Assembly: GCA_963693025.1 (NCBI GenBank)
Contig: OY843749.1
Coordinates: 992,001 to 1,056,000 of the forward strand
From: JAHRAW01 sp963693025
GTDB lineage: Bacteria; Pseudomonadota; Gammaproteobacteria; Arenicellales; Poriferihabitantaceae
Length of the DNA stretch: 64,000 bases
Direction of reading: 5' to 3'
Under the pieces are notes generated by a model. That model was not told the origin of the DNA. It ran no database searches and saw nothing but the letters and a program-made list of their open reading frames with translations. The position numbers and the translations under genes are program-made. Below are positions 32,260 to 41,146 of this stretch, piece after piece. How positions within the stretch are numbered: position 1 is the stretch's first letter; the number at the start of each line of letters is the position of its first letter.

Positions 32260-33489
32260 TCAACCAACAACCAAACGATAAAGCTCCACAAAATTACTAT
32301 CGCGGTCGAAGCGGCTCTGCACCACATCCCGTCCCGCGTTTCCCAACTGCCGCCGCAAGGCGGGGTCGTGGATGAGGCGTTGCAGGGCGTTGGTGAGGGC
32401 GGGTGGGTTGTTGGGTTCTACCAGCACGCCGTTGACGCCGTCTTCGATGAGTTCCGGGACGCCGGAGAGGTTGGTGGACAGCACCGCCAACGCTTGACTC
32501 TGCGCTTCCACCAGCACATTGGGCAGGCCGTCTCGGTCGCCGTCGGCGGCGATGCGGCAGTTGAGCGCGAAAAAATCCGCGCGGCGGTAGAAGTCGATGA
32601 CCGTTTGTTGTGACTGCGGGCCGAGCCAGGTGGTTTGCCCGGCGATGCCGAGCGCTTTGGCTTTCCGTTTGCATGCCGCCAGCAACGGACCGCCGCCGAT
32701 GTGCGTCAACTCCCAGTGCAAGGTCGGCGGCAATGCCGCCAGCGCTTCCAACAACTCGCCGTATCCCTTCTTGGCGACCGCGCGGCCCACGCTGAGGATG
32801 CGCACCGGTTGCGCGGGGTCGGCGCCGTCTCGTCGCGAGTCGGGCGGTGGGTCGGCGGGGAAGCGGGTCAGGTCGAGGCCGTGATAGTTCAAGGCGACTT
32901 TGCCCGGCTCGTCGGCGAGCGCGCGCAGGTGTTCCAGATTGGCGCGCGTGCAGGTGGTCAGCCAGCGGCAGTCGCCGAGTTTCTCCCTTTTTTCCCACGC
33001 CGCCAGGGTCCAAATATCCTTGGCGTGGGCCGAGCAACTCCACGGAATGTGCCGCAACACGGCGGCGTAGCGGGCGACCGACGCCGGCGTGTGCAGGAAG
33101 TGGGCGTATAACAACTGGATGTCCGCCGGCAACTCCGCCGCCAGCACCAGCGCCTGACCGAAGCGGCGGACTCGGTTGGCGCTCGGGTCGCGCCGCAGGT
33201 CGCGCCACCAGACGCGCCGCGCTTGTCGGTAGGCGGCGCGCGCTTGGCGGCGCGCTTTCCACCACGCGCGCAGCACGCGGATGGGCTGGCGGTACAGGTA
33301 TTCCGGTAGATACACCACGCGCGCGCGAATCGCCCGATGAACCGGATGCGTCTCAAAGTCGGTCGGCAGCCGCAACGAAAAAAGCGTGACCGCCACGCCG
33401 GCTTGCTCCAATGCGTGAATCTCCTGGGCGATGAAAGTCTCCGACAGTCTCGGATATCCCTTCAGAATAATGGCAACGGATTGGGGCAT
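32260..33489 (-). CDS. Glycosyltransferase family 4 protein
   Basis: The 409-residue GT-B glycosyltransferase has an N-terminal acceptor domain (I-L-K-G-Y-P-R-L-S-E-T-F-I near residue 8) and a C-terminal donor domain with S-V-G-R-A-V-A-K-K-G-Y (about 232) and G-L-P-N-V-L-V-E-A-Q-S (about 325), which includes the E-x7-E-type retaining motif. It probably adds a sugar to a surface or secreted glycan. It is divergent from an FkbM methyltransferase gene, with 89 bases between starts. Confidence 0.88.
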   Translation of the reverse strand: MPQSVAIILKGYPRLSETFIAQEIHALEQAGVAVTLFSLRLPTDFETHPVHRAIRARVVYLPEYLYRQPIRVLRAWWKARRQARAAYRQARRVWWRDLRRDPSANRVRRFGQALVLAAELPADIQLLYAHFLHTPASVARYAAVLRHIPWSCSAHAKDIWTLAAWEKREKLGDCRWLTTCTRANLEHLRALADEPGKVALNYHGLDLTRFPADPPPDSRRDGADPAQPVRILSVGRAVAKKGYGELLEALAALPPTLHWELTHIGGGPLLAACKRKAKALGIAGQTTWLGPQSQQTVIDFYRRADFFALNCRIAADGDRDGLPNVLVEAQSQALAVLSTNLSGVPELIEDGVNGVLVEPNNPPALTNALQRLIHDPALRRQLGNAGRDVVQSRFDRDSNFVELYRLVVG

Positions 33490-33578
33490 GAATGCCGGCG
33501 GCGGATGGTGGTTTGATGGATGGGGCGGGCTCGCATTTTAACCCAAGCGGTGGCGGCGCCGTCGGGTACAATGCGCGG

Positions 33579-34376
33579 ATGAAACTCAGTCGCCGCCTCG
33601 CGCTGACCTTCTACCGCGCCGCCGGCGGTTTCCCCGCGAAACTGCACGGCAAGCCGTACCGGTTGGTGCCCGAAGACCGGAAGTTTTGGCGCAAGGCCGC
33701 CGCCGGTGAGTGGGAGCGGCACACCTTCGCCTTTCTCGAACACTGCCTGCGCGCCGACTCGGTGTGTCTGGATGTCGGCGCGTGGATTGGGCCCACGGTG
33801 CTGTTTTCGGCGGCGCGCTGCCGCACGGTGTATTGCATCGAGCCCGACCCGGTCGCCTACGAGCGCTTGCTGGCGAATCTGCGGCTGAACGATGTGACCA
33901 ACGTGTTGCCATTCCACGGCGCGCTCAGTCGCGTCAACGGCTGCGTACAAATCGCCAACGCCGACGGCTTCGGCAACAGCGAAACGCGCGTTCAAACGGA
34001 GCATCAGGCGGCGGCGGACAACGGCGCGCTCAACTATGCCGTGCCGGGGATGACGCTTTCGTCCTTCATCGCCGGATGGGGCATCGAGAAAATCGACCTG
34101 CTGAAAATGGACATTGAGGGCGCGGAGTTTGACCTCGTGCCGGCGATTATCGACTTGCTGCCGCGCTTCAAGCCGTGCATCCACCTCTCGCTGCACGCGC
34201 CGCTACTCCCCGAATCCGCCCGGCGCGAGCAACTCGCGGCGGTCGTGGAACTGGCGGAGCGCTACGCCTTTTGCTACGACAAACGCTTGAAGCCCATCCA
34301 ACCGGCGGACATTCTGAGCGCGCCCTTTGCGACCCGCTTCAACGCGGTGGCGCTGACCGACCGCGCGTTGGTTTAG
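33579..34376 (+). CDS. FkbM-family methyltransferase
   Basis: The 265 residues form a class I SAM-dependent methyltransferase with the SAM motif V-C-L-D-V-G-A-W-I-G (about 62-71), an acidic residue in Y-C-I-E-P-D-P (about 86) and the FkbM motif L-L-K-M-D-I-E-G-A-E (about 171). FkbM enzymes O-methylate sugars or natural products. The ATG at 33579 follows a TACAAT box ending only 6 bases upstream, so the mRNA may be leaderless. With the divergent glycosyltransferase it suggests glycan modification. Confidence 0.88.
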   Translation: MKLSRRLALTFYRAAGGFPAKLHGKPYRLVPEDRKFWRKAAAGEWERHTFAFLEHCLRADSVCLDVGAWIGPTVLFSAARCRTVYCIEPDPVAYERLLANLRLNDVTNVLPFHGALSRVNGCVQIANADGFGNSETRVQTEHQAAADNGALNYAVPGMTLSSFIAGWGIEKIDLLKMDIEGAEFDLVPAIIDLLPRFKPCIHLSLHAPLLPESARREQLAAVVELAERYAFCYDKRLKPIQPADILSAPFATRFNAVALTDRALV

Positions 34377-34473
34377 CATCCCGGCGGGCATCGGCGGTTG
34401 CGCCGGGGCAAATTGGCATACAATAGCGCCGCCGCCCGAGCGGTTGCACCACCATGACACGCCCTTGCCCACG

Positions 34474-36396
34474 ATGACCCAGCCCCTGCTCTCCATACGC
34501 GACCTGTGGGTTCGCTTTGCGATTCACGGCACCACGCTGGATGCGGTGCGCGGCGTGTCGTTTGACATTGCGCCGGGCGCCACGCTTGCGCTGGTGGGCG
34601 AATCGGGCTCGGGCAAATCGGTCATCGCGCGCGCCATCATGGGTTTGCTGCCGGAAAACGCCGCCATCACCGCCGGGCAAATCATACTCAACAACCCGCA
34701 AAAAGGCGTCGACTCGGTGGACACGGTCGCGCTCAACCGCAACGGGCGCGCGATGCGGGATTTGCGCGGCGGCAGCATCTCGCTGATTTTCCAGGAGCCG
34801 ATGGTGTCGCTGTCGGCGCTGCACACCATCGGCGACCAAATCAGCGAAGCGCTGTTTTTGCACCGCGAAGTGGGGCGCGCCGAGGGCATGGAAATCACCC
34901 GCGAGATGCTCGAAATCGTCGGCTTCGCGCATCCGCAACGGGCGTTGAAACTGTACCCGTTTGAATTGTCCGGCGGCATGCGCCAGCGCGCGATGATTGC
35001 GATGGCGCTCATCTGCCGCCCCGCCCTGCTGATTGCCGACGAGCCGACCACGGCGTTGGATGTGACCATTCAGGCGCAGATTCTGAAACTGATGCGCAAC
35101 CTGCAAGCGCAACTCAACATGGCGGTGCTGATGATTACGCACGACCTCGGCGTGGTCGCCAATGTCGCGCGCGAAGTGGTGGTGCTGTATCACGGCGAGG
35201 TGATGGAGCGCGGCTCGGCGGAGCGCCTGTTTTCTTCGGCGCAACATAAATACACCCGCGCGCTGCTCAAGGCGGTGCCGAATTTTGACCTCGCACCGGG
35301 CGAGCGTTTGACGCCGTTGCGCGAGATTAAAACCGAAATCGGCGCCTTCCTCGACGGCAAGAAAGCGCGCGCGCGGCAAGGCGAGCCCAACGCGAATGCC
35401 GATGCCGGCGGCGCGCCCGACATACTCAGAGTGCGCGACCTCGCCAAGAGTTTTGGCGCGCGCAGCAATGCGTGGTCGTTGTCGTCTCAGCCTTTCGAAA
35501 TTCGCGCGGTTGACCGCGTCAGTTTTGACTTGCGCCGCGGCGAATGCCTCGGGCTGGTCGGCGAAAGCGGCAGCGGCAAATCGACGCTCGGCAAACTGAT
35601 TGCGCGCGCGATTTTGCCGGACAGCGGCAGCATTGAATATATCGACGCGCGCGCGACGGAGGCGGACGCGGAAAGGGTCGAATCGATGAACGACGCGCAA
35701 CTGTTCGACTACCGCTGCAAGGTTCAATATATTTTTCAAGACCCGGTCGGCTCGCTCAACCCGAGCATGACGCTGTTCGACATCATCCGCGAGCCGATGG
35801 AAATACACCGCCTCGGCGGGCTGGATTATCAAATCGAAATGAGCAGCGAATTGATGCGGCTGGTCGGGCTCGACCCGCGCCACCTGCGGCGCTATCCGCA
35901 CAGTTTTTCCGGCGGACAACGCCAGCGAATCGGCATCGCGCGCGCGCTGGCGTTGCAACCCGACTTGCTGATTTGCGACGAGCCGGTGTCCGCGCTGGAC
36001 GTGTCCATTCAAGCGCAGGTGCTCAACCTGATGAAAGACCTGCAAAGCGAGTTGGGTTTGAGTTATCTGTTCATCTCCCACAACCTCGCGGTGGTGGATT
36101 ACATCGCCGACCGCATCGCGGTGATGTATCGCGGCGAATTCGTCGAACTGGCGCCGCGCGAATCGCTGTTCCGCCAACCGACGCATCCCTACACCCAAAC
36201 ATTGCTACAAGCGGTGCCGGTCGCCGACCTCAACAAGCCGCTCGACTTCGACCAAATCGCCGACCCCGCCGGCGGCGTCGCACAAAACTGGCCCCCCCCG
36301 TATGGGTATGGCGAACAACCGGGGCAAGCCGCGCAACTCTTTGAGATCGGCGCCGGGCATTGGGTGCGGGCGGCGCACAACCCGGTCGGGCAATGA
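34474..36396 (+). CDS. Peptide-type ABC transporter, duplicated ATP-binding protein
   Basis: The 640-residue fusion holds two ABC ATPase domains like YejF/DppD-DppF. The first has Walker A G-E-S-G-S-G-K-S near 44 and signature L-S-G-G-M-R-Q-R near 167. The second has G-E-S-G-S-G-K-S-T near 364 and F-S-G-G-Q-R-Q-R near 481. Both carry an oligopeptide-type C-terminal extension (H-P-Y-T-Q-T-L-L in the second). A TACAAT box at 34419-34424 is a possible promoter element. It overlaps the next gene by 4 bases (ATGA). Substrate is probably a peptide or opine. Confidence 0.92.
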   Translation: MTQPLLSIRDLWVRFAIHGTTLDAVRGVSFDIAPGATLALVGESGSGKSVIARAIMGLLPENAAITAGQIILNNPQKGVDSVDTVALNRNGRAMRDLRGGSISLIFQEPMVSLSALHTIGDQISEALFLHREVGRAEGMEITREMLEIVGFAHPQRALKLYPFELSGGMRQRAMIAMALICRPALLIADEPTTALDVTIQAQILKLMRNLQAQLNMAVLMITHDLGVVANVAREVVVLYHGEVMERGSAERLFSSAQHKYTRALLKAVPNFDLAPGERLTPLREIKTEIGAFLDGKKARARQGEPNANADAGGAPDILRVRDLAKSFGARSNAWSLSSQPFEIRAVDRVSFDLRRGECLGLVGESGSGKSTLGKLIARAILPDSGSIEYIDARATEADAERVESMNDAQLFDYRCKVQYIFQDPVGSLNPSMTLFDIIREPMEIHRLGGLDYQIEMSSELMRLVGLDPRHLRRYPHSFSGGQRQRIGIARALALQPDLLICDEPVSALDVSIQAQVLNLMKDLQSELGLSYLFISHNLAVVDYIADRIAVMYRGEFVELAPRESLFRQPTHPYTQTLLQAVPVADLNKPLDFDQIADPAGGVAQNWPPPYGYGEQPGQAAQLFEIGAGHWVRAAHNPVGQ

Positions 36397-38303
36397 ATAT
36401 GCGACCCTTTCGTTTGCGTTTTATGTTGCCGGCGCTGTTGACAATCCTTGCGCCGTTGGCGGGCGAAGCCGACTATATCGAGCCGCCCTACCTCGCCGAA
36501 CAAGTCGCCTCCGGCGCACTGCCGGCGGTCGCGCAGCGGTTGCCGCGGCAGCCGGCGGTGGTGGAATTCGGTGGCGGTGATGACGCAAAGCGCAGCGGGC
36601 AATACGGCGGCACGATGCGGATGCTGATGGGCAAGAGCAAGGACATTCGCATGATGATGGTCTATGGCTACGCGCGGCTGGTGGGCTACGACCGCGACCT
36701 CAACCTGACGGCGGATTTGCTGGAGCGCATTGAAGTCGCGCAGCAGCGCGAGTTCACGCTTCACCTACGCCGCGGGCATCGCTGGTCGGACGGCGAGCCG
36801 TTCACGACGGAAGCGTTTCGGTATTACTGGCGGGACATTATCAACAACGAAGACCTGTATCCGTTTGGCTTGCCCACGCAGTTGCTGGTTGAGGGCGAGG
36901 CGCCGACCGTGGAGTTCATCGACGCGACCACGGTGCGTTATCGTTGGTCCAAAGCCAACCCCTATTTTCTGCCGGCGCTGGCGGCGCCGCGCCCGTTGTT
37001 TCTGTATGCGCCGGGGCATTACCTCAAGCAGTTTCACGCCGACTACACGCCGGCGGCGGAACTCCAAGCGAAGGTTGAGGCGGCGGGCGCGCGCAACTGG
37101 GCGGGCTTGCACCACCGCCGCAATCACCCCTATAAAAACGACAACCCGGCGTTGCCGGTGCTGCAGCCCTGGGTCAATTCCACGCGCCCGCCCGCCGAGC
37201 GGTTTGTGTTTGTGCGCAATCCGTATTACCACCGCGTGGATGCGCGCGGGCGGCAGTTGCCGTATATCGACGAAGTCAGCGTGCATATCGCCAGTTCCAG
37301 TTTGGTCGCCGCCAAGACCGCCGCCGGGGAGTCGGACTTGCAGGGGCGTTACATTCGGCTCGAAAACTACACCTTCCTCAAACAAGGCGAGGCGCGCAAC
37401 GACTTCTCGGTGCGCTTGTGGCGCGCCGGCGGCGGCTCGCAACTGGCGTTGTATCCCAACCTCAACAGCAACAATCCGGCGTGGCGGCGGCTGGTGCGCG
37501 ACAAACGCTTCCGCCGCGCGCTGTCCATCGGCATCGACCGCTTTGAAATCAACCAGGTGATTTATTCGGGGCTCGCCGCCGAATCAAACAACACCGTGCT
37601 GCCCGCCTGCGCGCTGTTCAAACCCGAATACCAGAGCGCGTGGAGCCAGCACGACCCGGCGCACGCCAACCGGCTGCTGGATGAACTCGGGCTGGACGCG
37701 CGCGACGACCGCGGCCTGCGGCTGATGGACGACGGCGAGCCTCTGGAAATCGTGCTGCACACCGCCGGCGAAAGCACCGAGGAAACCGACATACTCGAAC
37801 TGATTGGCGAGAGTTGGTTGAAACTCGGCGTCAAACTGCATACCAAACCGTCGCAACGCGAAGTGTTCCGCGAGCGGGTATTCGCCGGCGAGGCGATGAT
37901 GGCGATGTTCAACGGCATCGACAACGGCATGCCGACCGCCGACATGAGCCCGGAAGAATTCGCCCCGACCAGCCAGACGCAATTGCAGTGGCCCAAGTGG
38001 GGGCAGTACCATGAATCGTCCGGCAAAGTCGGCGAAGCCCCCGACATCCCCGAAGCGGCCAAACTGCTCGACCTGTACCACCACTGGAGCCGCGCCACCA
38101 CCACCGCCGAGCGCGAAACCATCTGGCGCCAAATGCTCGACATCCATAGCCAACAAGTCTTCAGCATCGGCCTCGTATGCGGCGTCCCCCAACCCATCGT
38201 AGTCAACAACCGCCTAAAAAACGTCCCCGAAACCGCGACTTGGGGCTGGCTGCCAACTTCGTATTTCGGGGTTCATAAGCCGGATACTTTTTGGTTTGAG
38301 TGA
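36393..38303 (+). CDS. Peptide-type ABC transporter, substrate-binding protein
   Basis: This is a family 5 extracellular solute-binding protein of about 636 residues. The start is at 36393 (overlapping the ATPase stop) or 36399. A signal peptide is visible (R-F-M-L-P-A-L-L-T-I-L-A-P-L-A-G-E-A, ending about residue 26). G-Q-Y-G-G-T-M-R and W-S-D-G-E-P-F-T are family motifs, and the length is that of the YejA-like subgroup. Its last 51 bases are duplicated at 39415-39465, flanking the accessory segment that separates it from the permease genes. Confidence 0.9.
   Translation: MNMRPFRLRFMLPALLTILAPLAGEADYIEPPYLAEQVASGALPAVAQRLPRQPAVVEFGGGDDAKRSGQYGGTMRMLMGKSKDIRMMMVYGYARLVGYDRDLNLTADLLERIEVAQQREFTLHLRRGHRWSDGEPFTTEAFRYYWRDIINNEDLYPFGLPTQLLVEGEAPTVEFIDATTVRYRWSKANPYFLPALAAPRPLFLYAPGHYLKQFHADYTPAAELQAKVEAAGARNWAGLHHRRNHPYKNDNPALPVLQPWVNSTRPPAERFVFVRNPYYHRVDARGRQLPYIDEVSVHIASSSLVAAKTAAGESDLQGRYIRLENYTFLKQGEARNDFSVRLWRAGGGSQLALYPNLNSNNPAWRRLVRDKRFRRALSIGIDRFEINQVIYSGLAAESNNTVLPACALFKPEYQSAWSQHDPAHANRLLDELGLDARDDRGLRLMDDGEPLEIVLHTAGESTEETDILELIGESWLKLGVKLHTKPSQREVFRERVFAGEAMMAMFNGIDNGMPTADMSPEEFAPTSQTQLQWPKWGQYHESSGKVGEAPDIPEAAKLLDLYHHWSRATTTAERETIWRQMLDIHSQQVFSIGLVCGVPQPIVVNNRLKNVPETATWGWLPTSYFGVHKPDTFWFE
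38251..38301 (+). repeat. 51-bp direct repeat, left copy (3' end of the binding-protein gene)
   Basis: It starts TGCCAACTTCGTATTTCGGG and runs to TTTTTGGTTTGAGT. It matches 39415-39465 at 49 of 51 positions. The copy is part of the functional gene; the right copy is a remnant without the rest of the gene. Confidence 0.9.
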
Positions 38304-38335
38304 TGATATGGGGTGGGAAAGCAACCACTGCTTGA

Positions 38336-38641
38336 ACAGAGCAAAAAAACGAATTTTATTTTATATTTTTTATCAGCCGCCATGGGTGGCTGTATAGGCT
38401 ATGTCATAAACAGAGCGATGATTCTTACGAACGAGGGCATTGTTGTGAATGCGATACGAATGAGTCGGTCGTGCGAACCAAAGAAGATGTTTTGGTTTGC
38501 TCCACTTGCGGTTACCGGCACGAAGAATATGAAAGTTGCCACCGTTGCGGGCATAACAATACGGGAGATATGTCTGAAAGCGGCGCCTGGGGTTGCCCGG
38601 TTTGCGGGCATGAGGTAGAAGAGCGATTAAATCGCGAATAG
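38336..38641 (+). pseudogene. Zinc-ribbon protein remnant
   Basis: A frame open from the stop at 38333 to the TAG at 38641 encodes about 101 residues with no ATG, GTG or TTG start near its beginning. Its second half is a clear zinc-binding region: C-C-E-C-D, then V-C-S-T-C-G, C-H-R-C-G and G-C-P-V-C-G, four CxxC-type knuckles ending E-V-E-E-R-L-N-R-E. The first part (F-Y-F-I-F-F-I-S-R-H-G-W-L-Y) looks like read-through of non-coding sequence. It most likely is the C-terminal end of a zinc-ribbon-tailed protein that lost its front during insertion. A different start mechanism cannot be excluded. Confidence 0.55.
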
Positions 38642-38665
38642 CAAACGGCCGAGGCGCATGTCTCC

Positions 38666-38911
38666 CTACGGAACTATCGTCTGCAACATCAGCCCCATCG
38701 CGCCTATCACTACCCCGGAAGCGAGGACCAGCCGCCAAGTCAGGCGCGTTTCCAACGCCGCCATTTCGGCTCTTATGCCCGCCCCCAACGCCGTCAGGTC
38801 GGCGCTGGTTGCCACTTCGCCGGTAAAGTGCAGTCCATCGACCGCGCGCTCGGCGGTTTCCTCGGAGACCTTTGCCTCAATCAATGCCTTATACATCGCT
38901 GTGGAGCTCAT
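38666..38911 (-). CDS. Small coiled-coil membrane-anchored protein
   Basis: The 81 residues start M-S-S-T-A-M-Y-K-A-L-I-E-A-K-V-S-E, continue with a helical region containing T-S-A-D-L-T-A-L-G-A-G-I-R-A-E-M-A-A-L-E, and end in one membrane helix (L-V-L-A-S-G-V-V-I-G-A-M-G-L-M-L). The layout matches small tail-anchored coiled-coil proteins (DUF1640-like) common in accessory regions. The function is unknown. It is the only minus-strand gene in this cassette. Confidence 0.6.
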   Translation of the reverse strand: MSSTAMYKALIEAKVSEETAERAVDGLHFTGEVATSADLTALGAGIRAEMAALETRLTWRLVLASGVVIGAMGLMLQTIVP

Positions 38912-39109
38912 GTCCTTGCCTTTATCGTATCGTGGAAAATGCTAATATACGCGACCGGCATGGTGAGCGCAACCCCCGGCGCGCATTTTCCGGCGCCTGA
39001 AAATGCAATGCTATAATCGGTGACCCGCGAAAGACGCCGGCGATTTCTCCGAACTGGAAATCCGGCTGGTCTGTTGACCTCGCACTTACTACCGGCGTAA
39101 ATTATCACT

Positions 39110-39412
39110 ATGCTGAAAAAGAAAATAACCACGGGCGAAATTCTGCTCTGCGACTATCTGCAACCGATGGGAATTTCCCAAAGCGCGATGGCGCGCTCCA
39201 TTCGCGTTGCGCCACGGACGCTGAATGAAATCGTGAACGGCACGCGCGCGATTACGCCCGCCATGTCCATTCGCTTCGGCGCATTCTTCGGGCAGTCGGA
39301 CGAATTCTGGCACGGCATTCAGTCGGAGTGCGATTTCCGCGCACTGCACCGCGAAAAGAAAAAACTGCTCTCCGATGTCCGCCCGGCTTCGTCGTTAACT
39401 TCCGCGCAGTAA
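39110..39412 (+). CDS. HigA-family antitoxin-like HTH protein (orphan)
   Basis: The 100 residues form an XRE-type helix-turn-helix protein of the HigA/VapI class: L-Q-P-M-G-I-S-Q-S-A-M-A-R-S-I (about 18-32), R-T-L-N-E-I-V-N-G-T-R-A-I-T and F-F-G-Q-S-D-E-F-W. HigA normally follows a HigB ribonuclease gene; no HigB-like frame is present upstream in 38912-39109, so it is an orphan here. It may repress its own promoter. It ends next to the right copy of the 51-bp repeat. Confidence 0.82.
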   Translation: MLKKKITTGEILLCDYLQPMGISQSAMARSIRVAPRTLNEIVNGTRAITPAMSIRFGAFFGQSDEFWHGIQSECDFRALHREKKKLLSDVRPASSLTSAQ

Positions 39413-39414
39413 AT

Positions 39415-39465
39415 TGCCGACTTCATATTTCGGGGTTCATAAGCCGGATACTTTTTGGTTTGAGT
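39415..39465 (+). repeat. 51-bp direct repeat, right copy
   Basis: It matches 38251-38301 with two G/A differences. The upstream copy still encodes the binding-protein C-terminus; this copy lies in non-coding DNA three bases after the HigA-like stop. It marks the right border of the inserted segment. Confidence 0.9.
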
Positions 39466-39509
39466 AGGGCGGTGGTTTTGCTCTTTTTTGACTTTAATTC
39501 GATAATCTA

Positions 39510-40064
39510 ATGAAAAAGTTAATCGCAAGTTGGGTACTGGTGGTTGTCGTGCTCTGCAATGCTTCGGTAGCACAAGCAGAATGGCGATACGAACTCAGCA
39601 CAGATGACTTCACTGACGAGAAAATACATGCAGCCTGGAACTACGGCTCGAGATCTTCATTAGGGCAAAGAAGTTTCGCCGCCGCGAGCTGCAAAGGAGA
39701 GAGTCTTAGCGCGTATTTTTACTTTGGAGAATTTATCACCAACAAACAAGGGGTAATGGGGGCTCAGTTTCGAATCGCCGACGAGGACCCTGACTCTTAT
39801 GATTTACCGGCTTTCCCTATATTCGGAAATTTTGATACGGAAGGGACTACGTTTATTGTCGCCGATAGTATAGCCGATACCATTCTTAAGATGATGTATT
39901 TTTCCGGTTATGATTCCAACCCATCGGAAAAGTGGAAAATCAAACAACTAAAATTAAGAATATCAAATTACAAAGGAACTCAACTGACCCGCGAATTTCC
40001 CCTTGACAGCGCGAAAGAAGCAATAGGCAAAGTGTTCGAAGCATGCAATTACAAACCAGAATGA
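39510..40064 (+). CDS. Exported protein of unknown function
   Basis: The 184 residues begin with a Sec signal peptide (M-K-K-L-I-A-S-W-V-L-V-V-V-V-L-C, cleavage after S-V-A-Q-A, about residue 23). The mature part begins E-W-R-Y-E-L-S-T-D-D-F-T-D-E-K, has two cysteines that could form a disulfide and ends A-I-G-K-V-F-E-A-C-N-Y-K. The pattern is faintly like small exported proteins such as TagO or VasI associated with secretion loci, but the match is weak. Codon use is visibly more AT-rich than in neighbouring genes, suggesting acquisition. It sits between the 51-bp repeat and the permease genes. Confidence 0.65.
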   Translation: MKKLIASWVLVVVVLCNASVAQAEWRYELSTDDFTDEKIHAAWNYGSRSSLGQRSFAAASCKGESLSAYFYFGEFITNKQGVMGAQFRIADEDPDSYDLPAFPIFGNFDTEGTTFIVADSIADTILKMMYFSGYDSNPSEKWKIKQLKLRISNYKGTQLTREFPLDSAKEAIGKVFEACNYKPE

Positions 40065-40116
40065 ACATGGATTCCCTAATCGATGAAAAGCATGAGTGCC
40101 ACGATGTGGTTTCCTG

Positions 40117-40140
40117 TTTTTCTATCGTTCGAAGATAACG
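40117..40140. repeat. Decayed terminus of the dispersed repeat
   Basis: TTTTTCTATCGTTCGAAGATAACG differs by a few bases from the AT-arm end seen in R3, R6 and R10. It is a solitary fragment directly before the permease start. Confidence 0.6.
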
Positions 40141-40147
40141 GTCACCC

Positions 40148-41146
40148 ATGTTCCACTACGTCTTCAAACGAATAGCCGTAATGCTCCCGACGTTGTTGGT
40201 GATTAGTTTCATCATCTTCGTCATCATCCAGCTGCCGCCGGGTGATTATCTTGAGACGCATATCGCCGAATTGGAGAGTCAGGGCGAGTCGGTTGACCCG
40301 CAGAAGATTGAATTTTTGCGGCGGCAGTATGGGCTTGACCAGCCGTTTCTCGTTCAATACACGCGCTGGGTCGGCGGTTTTTTTCGGGGCGACTGGGGGT
40401 ATTCGTTTGAGCACGACTTGCCGGTGCGCGAAGTGGTTGGCGACCGCATCTGGCTGACGATTCTGGTCTCCATCGTTACGATTCTGTTCACCTGGGCGCT
40501 CGCCTTTCCCATCGGCATTTATTCCGCCACGCACCAATACAGTTGGGGCGATTACGGCTTGACGCTGCTCGGCTTCATCGGCCTGGCGACGCCCAATTTC
40601 CTGCTGGCGCTGGTGATGCTCTACCTCGCCAACATTTGGTTCGGCACTTCCATCGGCGGGCTGATGGACCCGCAATACCTCAACCAACCGTGGAGTTGGG
40701 GCAAGTTGAAATCGGTGCTTGAGCATCTGTGGATTCCGGTCATCGTCATCGGCACCGCCGGCACCGCCGGCATGATTCGCCGCCTGCGCGCCAACCTGCT
40801 CGACGAACTGGAAAAACAATACGTGCTCACCGGCAAAGCCAAAGGCTTGCCGCCCTTCAAACTGCTGACCAAATACCCGCTGCGCGTGGCGCTCAATTTC
40901 TTCATCGCCGACATTGGCAGCCTGTTGCCGAGCGTCATCTCCGGCGCGGAAATCGTCGCCATCGTGCTGTCGTTGCCGACCACCGGACCGATGTTGCTGA
41001 GCGCATTGCAAAGCCAAGACATGTATCTGGCGGGCACTTTTCTCATCTTCCTCGCCATGCTCACCGTGATTGGCTTGCTCATCTCCGACCTGTTGCTGGC
41101 GTGGCTCGACCCGCGCATCCGCCTGCAAGGGAGGGCGGTGCGATGA
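40148..41146 (+). CDS. Peptide-type ABC transporter, first permease
   Basis: The 332 residues form a DppB/YejB-like permease. It has an N-terminal membrane helix (A-V-M-L-P-T-L-L-V-I-S-F-I-I-F), L-P-P-G-D-Y, Y-G-L-D-Q-P near 59, about six membrane segments and the EAA loop with R-R-L-R-A-N-L-L-D-E-L near 211. It pairs with the next permease and, despite the intervening accessory DNA, with the ATPase and binding protein upstream. It overlaps the next start by 4 bases. Confidence 0.93.
   Translation: MFHYVFKRIAVMLPTLLVISFIIFVIIQLPPGDYLETHIAELESQGESVDPQKIEFLRRQYGLDQPFLVQYTRWVGGFFRGDWGYSFEHDLPVREVVGDRIWLTILVSIVTILFTWALAFPIGIYSATHQYSWGDYGLTLLGFIGLATPNFLLALVMLYLANIWFGTSIGGLMDPQYLNQPWSWGKLKSVLEHLWIPVIVIGTAGTAGMIRRLRANLLDELEKQYVLTGKAKGLPPFKLLTKYPLRVALNFFIADIGSLLPSVISGAEIVAIVLSLPTTGPMLLSALQSQDMYLAGTFLIFLAMLTVIGLLISDLLLAWLDPRIRLQGRAVR

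Noticed and set aside
38313..38618. Plus-strand frame of 101 residues starting M-G-K-Q-P-L-L-E-Q-S
   Set aside because: It overlaps the cysteine-rich zinc-ribbon frame, has no recognisable motif and no coherent composition; the other frame carries four CxxC motifs.
38912..39109. A HigB toxin gene upstream of the HigA-like gene
   Set aside because: All three forward frames were read; none gives a RelE-fold protein or the usual HigB ending.
38303..40147. A prophage or integrative element with its own integrase
   Set aside because: No integrase, excisionase, terminase or capsid-like frame exists in the segment, and the direct repeats do not match a tRNA gene.
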